Position numbers and translations under genes: made by a program. A stretch of 64,000 nucleotides of DNA from the NCBI GenBank assembly GCA_034435055.1, contig DAOTXS010000047.1, forward strand, positions 1 through 64,000. Reading direction: 5' to 3'. Shown here in pieces: positions 57,395 through 64,000 of the stretch. Position 1 is the first letter of the stretch. Each line of letters begins with the position of its first letter. This DNA comes from DAOTXS01 sp034435055. GTDB lineage: Bacteria; Chloroflexota; Anaerolineae; UBA4142. A model generated the notes under the pieces. That model did not search any database and was not told where the DNA came from. It saw only the letters and a program-made list of their open reading frames with translations.

Positions 57395-58891
57395 ATGTTC
57401 AAAAAAGTCTTGGTTGCTAATCGTGGTGAAATTGCGGTGCGCGTTTTGCGCGCGTGCCGTGAACTGGGTTTGCATACCGTCGCGGTCTATTCCGATGTCG
57501 ATCGCAACGCCTTGCACGTCCGCTACGCCGACGAAGCGTACAACATCGGTCCCGCGCCGGCGCGCGAATCGTATTTGCGCATCGACCGTATCATCGATGT
57601 AGCCATTCGCGCCAAAGCAGAAGCGATTCATCCCGGCTATGGTTTTCTTGCCGAGAACGATCACTTTGCGCGCGCGTGCGCACAAGCCGGGATCCTTTTT
57701 GTTGGACCGCCGCCGCAAGCCATGGAAACGATGGGCGACAAAATCAACGCGCGGCGTACTGTATCGAAACAAGGTGTGCCGGTCGTGCCCGGCACGTACG
57801 ATCCATTGCACGATGAGGAGATGATTGCGTCGGCAAGCAAAGTGGGCTTTCCATTATTCATCAAAGCGGCGGCGGGTGGCGGCGGCAAAGGAATGCGCCG
57901 CGTCGAAAAAGCTGAGGATTTGGCGGGCGCGATTGCGCGCGCGCGCAGTGAAGCCGAAGCGGCATTTGGCGATGGCACGGTGTATCTCGAAAAGATCATC
58001 AGCCCGGCGCGTCACATCGAATTTCAAATTCTCGCCGATACACGCGGCAATGTGATTCACTTGGGCGAACGCGAATGTTCAATTCAACGTCGGCACCAAA
58101 AGATGGTCGAAGAAGCACCGTCGGTGGCGCTCGACGAAAATCTGCGCGACAAGATGGGACAAGCCGCCGTCGCGGCGGCAAAAGCGGCGGGCTACGTCAA
58201 TGCCGGCACCATCGAGTTTTTGCTCGACAGGGATCGCAATTTTTATTTTCTTGAAATGAATACGCGCTTGCAAGTAGAACATCCGGTAACCGAATTGGTG
58301 ACCGGCATCGACATCGTCAAAGAAATGTTACGGATCGCTTCGGGGCGCCCGCTCAGTTATCAACAAAAAGATGTACAACATCGCGGCTGGGCGTTCGAAT
58401 GTCGCATCACCGCCGAAGATGCGTACAACGGATTTTTGCCATCGACCGGGAAAATCATCAGCGTCCACGAACCGACCGGTCCCGGCGTGCGCGTTGAATC
58501 GGCATTGTACGAAGGATTTGAAGTCTCGTTGTATTATGATCCGCTCATCGCCAAGTTGTGCGTGTGGGGGCCCGACCGCGCGGCGGCGATCATGCGCATG
58601 AAGCGCGCGTTGAGCGAATACAAAATCCTGGGGGTCTCCACATCGATTCCGTTTCATCAAAAATTATTTCAAAGCACAAGTTTCATTGGCGGGAATTTTG
58701 ATACGTCGTTTCTCGACGAACGTTTTGCGATGGAGCAAGGCGGCTCGGATGACCGCGAGCAAGTGGCGGCGATTGTGGCGGCGTTGCTCACGCACGACCG
58801 GCGACAACACGCACTCAACATTCCACCCCCCACGTCAGGCACGCGCGGCGGTTGGAAACGTTTTGGCTCGCTGGAAGGATTCTCGCGATGA
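57395..58891 (+). CDS. Biotin carboxylase subunit of acyl-CoA carboxylase
   Basis: 498 residues. ATP-grasp biotin carboxylase: MFKKVLVANRGEIAVRVLRA, KAAAGGGGKGMRRVEKAEDL glycine loop, RHIEFQILADTRGNVIHLGE, EFLLDRDRNFYFLEMNTRLQ, VTELVTGIDIVKEMLRIA. It carboxylates biotin on the carrier encoded next (ATGA overlap). The tail (about 470-498) is short and ends in low-complexity TSGTRGGWKRFGS, so the protein has no carrier domain of its own. Confidence 0.95.
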   Translation: MFKKVLVANRGEIAVRVLRACRELGLHTVAVYSDVDRNALHVRYADEAYNIGPAPARESYLRIDRIIDVAIRAKAEAIHPGYGFLAENDHFARACAQAGILFVGPPPQAMETMGDKINARRTVSKQGVPVVPGTYDPLHDEEMIASASKVGFPLFIKAAAGGGGKGMRRVEKAEDLAGAIARARSEAEAAFGDGTVYLEKIISPARHIEFQILADTRGNVIHLGERECSIQRRHQKMVEEAPSVALDENLRDKMGQAAVAAAKAAGYVNAGTIEFLLDRDRNFYFLEMNTRLQVEHPVTELVTGIDIVKEMLRIASGRPLSYQQKDVQHRGWAFECRITAEDAYNGFLPSTGKIISVHEPTGPGVRVESALYEGFEVSLYYDPLIAKLCVWGPDRAAAIMRMKRALSEYKILGVSTSIPFHQKLFQSTSFIGGNFDTSFLDERFAMEQGGSDDREQVAAIVAALLTHDRRQHALNIPPPTSGTRGGWKRFGSLEGFSR

Positions 58892-59385
58892 AATACACAG
58901 CCATCATCAACGACAAAACGTACGACATTGAAATCGGCGCGAACAACACAGTGATCGTGAATGGTCAGCCGCACAATGTTGATTTTCGCACGATTGATGG
59001 CAGTTCGCTCTATTCGCTCCTGCTCGACAATTCATCCTGGGAAGCGTTGATCGACCGCAACGGCGATGAGTATCGCGTGTTGATCGGCGGCGAACTGCAC
59101 GTGGTCAACGTGATGGATGAGCGCACGCGCAAAATGGCGAAAGCGGAAAAGGCGCAAGCGGCGCACGCCGGCGAAGCGATCATCAAAGCGCCGATGCCGG
59201 GACTCGTGCGCGAGGTGCCGGTGAATGTGGGCGATTCTGTTGCGGTGAAGCAAGGCGTGTTAATTTTGGAAGCAATGAAAATGCAGAACGAATTGCGCAC
59301 ACCAAAAGCCGGGACGGTGAAGGAAATCCGCGTCAAGCCCGGCGACAAGGTGGAACAAGGGCAAGTCCTGTTGATCGTGAAATAA
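58888..59385 (+). CDS. Biotin carboxyl carrier protein
   Basis: A 165-residue carrier. An N-terminal ~95-residue domain (YTAIINDKTYDIEIGANNTV, NSSWEALIDRNGDEYRVLIG) resembles the linker/BT domain that docks to the carboxyltransferase. The C-terminal biotinyl domain (about 95-165) has the target lysine in LEAMKMQNE. Translation is coupled to the biotin carboxylase. BirA at 47774 is the likely modifying enzyme. Confidence 0.94.
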   Translation: MKYTAIINDKTYDIEIGANNTVIVNGQPHNVDFRTIDGSSLYSLLLDNSSWEALIDRNGDEYRVLIGGELHVVNVMDERTRKMAKAEKAQAAHAGEAIIKAPMPGLVREVPVNVGDSVAVKQGVLILEAMKMQNELRTPKAGTVKEIRVKPGDKVEQGQVLLIVK

Positions 59386-59601
59386 ATCTATTTACCACAG
59401 AGGACACCGAGCACACAGAGGAAAAACAAGTATTAACTCACCTTACGCAAATCGAGTTGTTTTACCGCAAAGCACACGGAGACCGCTGAGATTTTTCAGG
59501 ATTTTTCTCTGCGAACTTTGCGTTCTTAGCGGTGAAATTGCGTAACGTCAGTTATTAACTCTGTGGTCTCTGTGCCCTCTGTGGTGAAATAAGGTTTTTC
59601 A
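59386..59601. repeat. Triple nested word-repeat palindrome
   Basis: Three complementary pairs lie one inside another. Outer: ACCACAGAGGACACCGAG (about 59394) with CTCTGTGCCCTCTGTGGT (about 59569-59586). Middle: TATTAACTCACCTTACGCAA (about 59431) with TTGCGTAACGTCAGTTATTA. Inner: TTACCGCAAAGCACACGGAG (about 59462) with CGTTCTTAGCGGTGAA. It fills the whole gap between the carrier and mutase genes and could fold into a ~200-nt hairpin or reflect serial insertion. Confidence 0.75.
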
Positions 59602-61197
59602 ATGATGCAAGAACGCAAACCCAAATTCGAAACACTTTCTGGCATCGAAGCAAAACGCGTTTATCAGCCGGACGACGGCGCGCAAAAATATAACGATGAA
59701 CTAGGATTTCCCGGTGAGTTTCCGTTCACGCGCGGAATCCAGCCCACGATGTATCGTGGGCGTTTTTGGACAATGCGCCAGTACGCCGGCTATGCCTCCG
59801 CCGATGAATCGAATGCGCGGTACAAATATTTGCTTGCGCAAGGACAAACTGGCTTGTCTGTCGCATTCGATTTGCCGACGCAGACCGGTTACGATTCGGA
59901 TGCGGCGATGGCAGAGGGCGAAGTCGGCAAGGTTGGCGTGGCGATTTCGTCGCTGGAAGATATGGAGCGATTGTTCGACGGGATTCCGCTCGGCAAGGTA
60001 TCCACGTCGATGACGATCAATGCGACGGCGTCGATTTTATTGTCGTTGTATGTTGCCGTCGCAAAAAAACAAGGTGTCGATCCGAAACAACTGCGCGGCA
60101 CGGTGCAGAACGATATTCTCAAAGAATACATTGCACGCGGTACATACATTTTTCCACCTGCGCCGTCGATGCGTATCGCAACCGACATCATCGAGTACTG
60201 CGCGCGCGAATTGCCAAACTGGAATCCGATTTCGATTAGCGGTTATCACATCCGCGAAGCCGGGTCGACGGCGGTACAAGAAATCGCGTTCACATTTGCG
60301 AACGCCATCGAGTACGTCAACGCGACGCTGGCACGCGGATTGAGCATCGACGATTTTGCGTCACAGTTGTCATTCTTTTTCGTTTCGCAAATGGATTTCC
60401 TGGAAGAGATTGCCAAATTCCGCGCGGCACGGCGATTGTGGGCGCGCATCGTCAAGGAAAAATTTGGCGCGCGGAAAACTTCGTCGATGATGTTGCGCTT
60501 TCACACACAAACCGCCGGCGTCTCGCTCACCGCGCAACAGCCGCAGAACAATATTGTGCGCACGGCGATTGAAGCGCTCGCGGCGGTGCTGGGCGGCACG
60601 CAATCACTGCACACAAATTCATTCGACGAGGCGATTGCATTGCCGACCGAGGAATCGGTACAGATTGCATTGCGCACGCAACAAATCATCGCGCACGAGT
60701 CCGGCGTGGCGAACACGATTGACCCGGTGGCTGGCTCGTATTACATCGAACACTTGACGAACGAAATCGAAACGCGTGCGCTGGAGTATATCGAAAAGAT
60801 TCAGGCGATGGGCGGCGCGTTGCGCGCCATCGAAGCCGGGTTCATCACACGCGAGATTCAGGAATCGGCGTGGAAATTCCAGCGCGAGGTGGAATCGAAA
60901 GAGCGCGTCGTCGTCGGCGTGAACGAGTTTACATCGACCGCGCCGTACAAAGGCAAGATGCTGCGCGTCGATCCACGCGTGCGCGATGAGCAGATGGCGC
61001 GGTTGCGCGAGTTGCGGAATCGGCGTGATAATATGCGCACGCAAAATGCGTTGAATGCGCTGACCGATACGGTGCGCGGCACATCGAATTTGATGCCGGC
61101 GATTCTGACGTGCGTGGAAGCGTACGCGACGATTGGCGAGATTTGTGATACGTTGCGGAAAGAGTTTGGCGAGTTTCGCGGCGGCGGAAATTTTTAA
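59602..61197 (+). CDS. Methylmalonyl-CoA mutase large (catalytic) subunit
   Basis: 531 residues, the catalytic TIM barrel only, without the B12-binding domain. Signatures: FPFTRGIQPTMYRGRFWTMR, LPTQTGYDSD, QNDILKEYIARGTYIFPP with the carboxylate-binding Arg, ISGYHIREAGSTAVQEIAFT with the catalytic His, RAARRLWARI, and TAGVSLTAQQPQNNIVRTA. This is the two-subunit type; a separate ~130-residue cobalamin subunit is required and is not in the window. It isomerises (R)-methylmalonyl-CoA to succinyl-CoA. The start could equally be the next codon (59605). Confidence 0.94.
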   Translation: MMQERKPKFETLSGIEAKRVYQPDDGAQKYNDELGFPGEFPFTRGIQPTMYRGRFWTMRQYAGYASADESNARYKYLLAQGQTGLSVAFDLPTQTGYDSDAAMAEGEVGKVGVAISSLEDMERLFDGIPLGKVSTSMTINATASILLSLYVAVAKKQGVDPKQLRGTVQNDILKEYIARGTYIFPPAPSMRIATDIIEYCARELPNWNPISISGYHIREAGSTAVQEIAFTFANAIEYVNATLARGLSIDDFASQLSFFFVSQMDFLEEIAKFRAARRLWARIVKEKFGARKTSSMMLRFHTQTAGVSLTAQQPQNNIVRTAIEALAAVLGGTQSLHTNSFDEAIALPTEESVQIALRTQQIIAHESGVANTIDPVAGSYYIEHLTNEIETRALEYIEKIQAMGGALRAIEAGFITREIQESAWKFQREVESKERVVVGVNEFTSTAPYKGKMLRVDPRVRDEQMARLRELRNRRDNMRTQNALNALTDTVRGTSNLMPAILTCVEAYATIGEICDTLRKEFGEFRGGGNF

Positions 61198-61294
61198 CCA
61201 CACAGAACACAAAAAAGAATTGGTAAAGATCAACGGCTAGTGAGTGCTTTTGATTTTTCTCTGTGTTCTCTGTGAACTCTGGGGTGAGAAAAAT
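61198..61294. repeat. Word-repeat palindrome (CTCTGTG family), interrupted
   Basis: ACCACACAGAACACAAAAAAGA and TTTTTCTCTGTGTTCTCTGTGA are complementary arms separated by about 45 bp of unrelated sequence. It is the same family as 53083-53160 and 59386-59601. The right arm provides the GGGGTGAG used as ribosome site of the next gene. Confidence 0.7.
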
Positions 61295-62230
61295 ATGACC
61301 CAGCTCCACATCGTCACCGGCGCATTCGGTTATACAGGCAAGTACATCGCGACGCGATTGTTGAAAGAAGGTGTCCGCGTTCGCACGCTGACCAATTCGC
61401 TCAATCGCGCAAATCCGTTCGGTGGTCAGGTTGAAGCACTGCCGTACAATTTTGATGATTTCGACAAACTCGTTGAGTCGATGCGCGGCGCGACGGTGCT
61501 GTACAACAATTACTGGGTGCGATTCAATCACAAAGACTTTCAACATTCGGAAGCAGTTGAGAACACGCTCAAGATGATCGCGGCGGCAAAGCAAGCCGGC
61601 GTTGCGCGCTTTGTGCACGTCAGCATCACGAATCCATCCGAAGATTCCGACCTGACCTACTTTGCCGGCAAAGCGAAACTCGAACGCGCGCTGATCGAGT
61701 CGGGTTTGTCGTACGCGATTCTGCGCCCGACAGTCATCTTTGGCAAGGAAGATGTACTCATCAACAATATCGCGTGGACCTTGCGCCGCTTGCCGGTCTT
61801 TGGCGTTTTCGGCGATGGCAAGTATCGCTTGCAACCGATTTTCGTCGATGACCTCGCCGCGCTTGCAATCGAGCAAGCCGGGTCGCGTGAGAATCGCATC
61901 ATCGATGCCACCGGTCCCGAGACGTTCACGTACCGCGAACTCGTGCAAACGATCGGCAACATCATCGGCGCGCGACGATTGATCGTGGGTGTACCGCCAT
62001 CGTTTGGGTACCTGGTCGGTTCGATCATTAGTCGAATGCAAGGCGATGTGTTCATCACGCGCGAGGAAATCGAAGGCTTGATGCGCAATTTGTTGTACAC
62101 GCAATCGCCGCCCGCCGGCACGACCAAGTTGACCGATTGGGTGCGCGAACATCGTGAGACGTTGGGCGTCAAATACGCGAACGAGCTGGCACGGCGCAAG
62201 AATCGGAACGAATCATACGAGAAATTATAG
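61295..62230 (+). CDS. NmrA/NDUFA9-like NAD(P)-binding epimerase family protein
   Basis: A 311-residue extended/atypical SDR. The nucleotide motif is VTGAFGYTGKYIATRLL; RTLTNSLNR follows with an Arg typical of NADP preference. VHVSITNPSEDSDLTYFAGK contains the YxxxK-like position (YFAGKAKLE), and LRPTVIFGKEDVLINNIAW is the usual later motif. The reaction is unknown. Start at 61295; the upstream in-frame extension (MLLIFLCVLCELW) is repeat sequence. Confidence 0.85.
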   Translation: MTQLHIVTGAFGYTGKYIATRLLKEGVRVRTLTNSLNRANPFGGQVEALPYNFDDFDKLVESMRGATVLYNNYWVRFNHKDFQHSEAVENTLKMIAAAKQAGVARFVHVSITNPSEDSDLTYFAGKAKLERALIESGLSYAILRPTVIFGKEDVLINNIAWTLRRLPVFGVFGDGKYRLQPIFVDDLAALAIEQAGSRENRIIDATGPETFTYRELVQTIGNIIGARRLIVGVPPSFGYLVGSIISRMQGDVFITREEIEGLMRNLLYTQSPPAGTTKLTDWVREHRETLGVKYANELARRKNRNESYEKL

Positions 62231-62238
62231 CCCTATCG

Positions 62239-62259
62239 CCGCGTTTGCTCCAAACGCGG
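62239..62259. repeat. Extragenic hairpin (CCGCGTTTG family)
   Basis: Perfect 9-bp arms CCGCGTTTG/CAAACGCGG around CTC, 8 nt after the preceding stop. It probably terminates the transcript and resembles the other dispersed short palindromes. Confidence 0.65.
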
Positions 62260-62351
62260 ATGACCCAACAAATGGCAAAGCGAAAAACCTAAAGACGGAG
62301 TAAAGACATCGTGCTTGTGATGTTGCAAGCGACTCAGGGGGAAATTGCAAA

Positions 62352-63668
62352 ATGAAAATGCAGATGATGCGCTATACTATCTTGTTCGGTTTGTTTGTGC
62401 TGATCGGTTGTCGCGGCAACGCACCCGCGCCAACTAAAACTTCGCTGGGCGAAACAATTGCACCGACGAATGCACCCAGTGCGACATTCACGCCGGTCGC
62501 AACGAGTGCGCCGCGTGCGACGAACACTCCACTCGCACCGACCATCGTGCCGGCAACGGCAACGAGTACGCCAACGCGCGCGCCCACCGCAACTATCGCG
62601 CGACCGACGCCAGTCGTTTCGACGCAGGTTTTGCTTCCGTATCTCATCGCGCAAACCAAGCATCCGCTCGCGGTGTGCAACGACGGTTCGACGCCGATCT
62701 TTTTTTATCGACGCGGTACCGGTGACGGCGTGAACAAATGGGTCGTGTGGTTCAAGGGCGGTTTCAATTGCTCGGATGAAGCGACGTGCAAGGCGCGCAC
62801 GCGCGATCTGACTGGCAGTGGTTTTTGGTTGCGCCGCGATCTGAGCAGTGGCTTGGATGAGGACAATCGCGCGGATGGCATCTTTAGTAATCAACGCGCG
62901 AACAATCCGGATTTTTACAATTGGAACCACGTTTATATGGTGTACTGCAGTTCCGATAATTGGACGGGGACACGCAGTGCGTCGCCTGAAACGTTTGGGT
63001 TTCATTTTCGCGGACACGATATTGTGAATGCGATAATGGACGCGCTTCAAGACCCCGACATCGTGGGCGTACCCAACTTGGCGCAGGCGACGCACATTTT
63101 GTTCGCCGGTTCTTCGGCGGGCGGTGTCGGTTTGCGCGCAAATATTGACCGACTGGCGAAGCAATTCAACCGCGCGGACGTGCGCGCCGTTGGCGATGCC
63201 GGGATCGGGGCATCCGTGGATGCGTCGCGCGCAGCGCTGATCGCGACGATGCTCAAGACTGAGTATGATCTGTGGCGTCCGGTCTTGGATGAATCGTGCG
63301 TCGCGACGAATCAAGCGCAACCCTGGACATGTACCAGCGGCGCATTTCTGATTCAGAATAATCATCTCAGCACGCCGCTGTTCAACCGCATGGATCAAAT
63401 CGATCCGGTGATACTAGGTACTTTGCAGTTGAATTTGCGCGAGCGCCAAGACCGTCCGCTAATCGAGATTTTAGCCAGCCAAGTGCGCGATGTGCTTAAA
63501 AATCAAGCCGGCGCGTACAGTTCATTCAGCGGCAAGCACATTGTTTTGACGGGCGAGGATTTTTACCGATACAAGATCAACGGCTTGTCGATGGCGGATG
63601 TGCTGGGCAATTGGTACTTTAACCGCGCGGGACCGAAGAACGTAATTGAATCACCGCGCCTACCCTAA
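62352..63668 (+). CDS. Lipoprotein with pectin acetylesterase-like hydrolase domain
   Basis: 438 residues. A lipoprotein signal (FGLFVLIGC, lipid Cys near 20) is followed by a long Pro/Thr/Ala linker (about 25-95) and an alpha/beta-hydrolase domain like plant/bacterial pectin acetylesterases: KWVVWFKGGFNCSDEATCKA, WNHVYMVYCSSDNWTGTRSA, and the nucleophile Ser in LFAGSSAGGVGLRANIDRL. Substrate may be an acetylated polysaccharide or another ester (notum-like). It acts on the cell surface and stands apart from the propionate genes functionally. Confidence 0.85.
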   Translation: MKMQMMRYTILFGLFVLIGCRGNAPAPTKTSLGETIAPTNAPSATFTPVATSAPRATNTPLAPTIVPATATSTPTRAPTATIARPTPVVSTQVLLPYLIAQTKHPLAVCNDGSTPIFFYRRGTGDGVNKWVVWFKGGFNCSDEATCKARTRDLTGSGFWLRRDLSSGLDEDNRADGIFSNQRANNPDFYNWNHVYMVYCSSDNWTGTRSASPETFGFHFRGHDIVNAIMDALQDPDIVGVPNLAQATHILFAGSSAGGVGLRANIDRLAKQFNRADVRAVGDAGIGASVDASRAALIATMLKTEYDLWRPVLDESCVATNQAQPWTCTSGAFLIQNNHLSTPLFNRMDQIDPVILGTLQLNLRERQDRPLIEILASQVRDVLKNQAGAYSSFSGKHIVLTGEDFYRYKINGLSMADVLGNWYFNRAGPKNVIESPRLP

Positions 63669-63689
63669 CTTGGTTGCAAAAGGATTTTT

Positions 63690-64000
63690 ATGATTGCGCG
63701 AATCGATCACATTGGCATTGCCGTTCAAAGCATCAACGACGCGCTGAAATTTTTCCAAGACGCGCTCGGGCTGAAACTCGACCATATTGCAACTGAGGAA
63801 GGCGGACGCACCCAGGTTGCGTTTATGCCGGTCGGCTCCAGCGACGTTGAATTGGTCGAGCCGCAGGACGCGGAGAGCGGGCTGGCAAAATTTCTGGCGA
63901 AACGCGGCGAAGGCGTGCATCACATTTGCTTTCAAGTCGATGACATTGATGGCGCACTCGCGCGACTCAAGGAACACGGCGCACAATTGATCGACGAAAC
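63690..64000 (+). CDS. mce: Methylmalonyl-CoA epimerase (truncated by window edge)
   Basis: 103 codons are visible before the right edge. VOC-fold pattern: MIARIDHIGIAVQSINDALK with metal His, KLDHIATEEGGRTQVAFMPV, VELVEPQDAESGLAKFLAKR, and GEGVHHICFQVDDIDGALAR with the second metal His pair. It interconverts (S)- and (R)-methylmalonyl-CoA, the step between the carboxylase and the mutase encoded upstream. AAAAGGA precedes the ATG. Confidence 0.93.
   Translation, partial: MIARIDHIGIAVQSINDALKFFQDALGLKLDHIATEEGGRTQVAFMPVGSSDVELVEPQDAESGLAKFLAKRGEGVHHICFQVDDIDGALARLKEHGAQLIDE

Noticed and set aside
59386..59601. Cobalamin riboswitch upstream of the mutase gene
   Set aside because: No B12-box-like string is visible; the region is fully explained by nested word-repeat palindromes.
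60929..62152. 407-codon frame on the minus strand across the mutase/NmrA junction
   Set aside because: It overlaps two recognised genes and runs through the word repeat; no domain is recognisable.
62334..63398. 354-codon frame antisense to the pectin acetylesterase-like gene
   Set aside because: Product is Arg-rich and featureless; the plus-strand gene has a lipobox and the GSSAGG motif.
1..64000. CRISPR array
   Set aside because: No regularly spaced identical repeats with unique spacers were seen; the short-period repeats are degenerate words without spacers.

Overview
The window reads as a chromosomal segment of an uncultured bacterium, most likely Chloroflexota (Anaerolineae-like). That is inference from gene families: tandem GT-C/DUF2079 membrane proteins, a DUF2419 plus TGT queuine-salvage pair, dodecin, and many extragenic palindromes and word-like repeats. 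No rRNA or single-copy marker is present to prove it. Moderately GC-rich genes are densely packed in operons on both strands. More AT-rich accessory patches occur at about 0-1.5, 27-28.5 and 54.7-57.4 kb, and inside one glycosyltransferase at 34.1-35.8 kb.

Layout. 0-1.6 kb: accessory edge with a probable transposase tail and two uncharacterised genes. 1.6-4.8 kb (minus): sugar enzymes, malQ (GH77), a DUF503 protein and a GH1 beta-glucosidase. 4.8-7.3 kb: membrane sensor adenylate cyclase. 7.4-16.5 kb (minus): three tandem DUF2079 proteins and a GT39-like transferase sharing a C-terminal beta-domain. 16.5-21.4 kb (minus): small membrane protein, P-loop/zinc-ribbon protein, S9 peptidase, dodecin, DUF3159 protein. 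21.5-25.1 kb (plus): a tyrosine recombinase lacking its catalytic residues, then queuosine salvage (39-aa ORF, DUF2419, tgt). 25.1-27 kb: CBS protein and FprA-type ferredoxin reductase. 27-28.5 kb: two cassette-like units ending in attC-like imperfect palindromes, one carrying a DUF4160-DUF2442 pair. 28.5-37.4 kb (minus): SDR, MFS and a GT-C/PTPS-related membrane protein operon. 37.5-41.9 kb (plus): membrane protein, tRNA-Glu(CTC), hicBA, and a three-gene TM protein/P-loop NTPase/TPR system. 42-44.7 kb (minus): selenium-type yedE, tusA, cysteine desulfurase and DUF3343 operon, flanked by the intact N-terminal end of a penicillin acylase gene and a decayed copy of it. 45-50.5 kb: penicillin acylase, birA, HIT protein, MFS.

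50.6-64 kb (plus) is a propionate/acyl-CoA module: thiolase, acyl-CoA dehydrogenase, acyl-CoA carboxylase carboxyltransferase, biotin carboxylase and biotin carrier, methylmalonyl-CoA mutase large subunit and methylmalonyl-CoA epimerase. Together they would take propionyl-CoA to succinyl-CoA, with BirA supplying biotinylation. A restriction-modification pair and a GNAT gene sit between the two carboxylase subunit genes. The B12-binding mutase subunit is not in the window.

Several genes appear leaderless: a good -35/-10 promoter ends 6-7 nt before the start codon and no ribosome site fits. Two 109-bp inverted-repeat elements with CTAG ends (7.3 and 47.6 kb) look like copies of one MITE family. 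Degenerate word-repeat palindromes occur between genes and also in frame inside several coding sequences.
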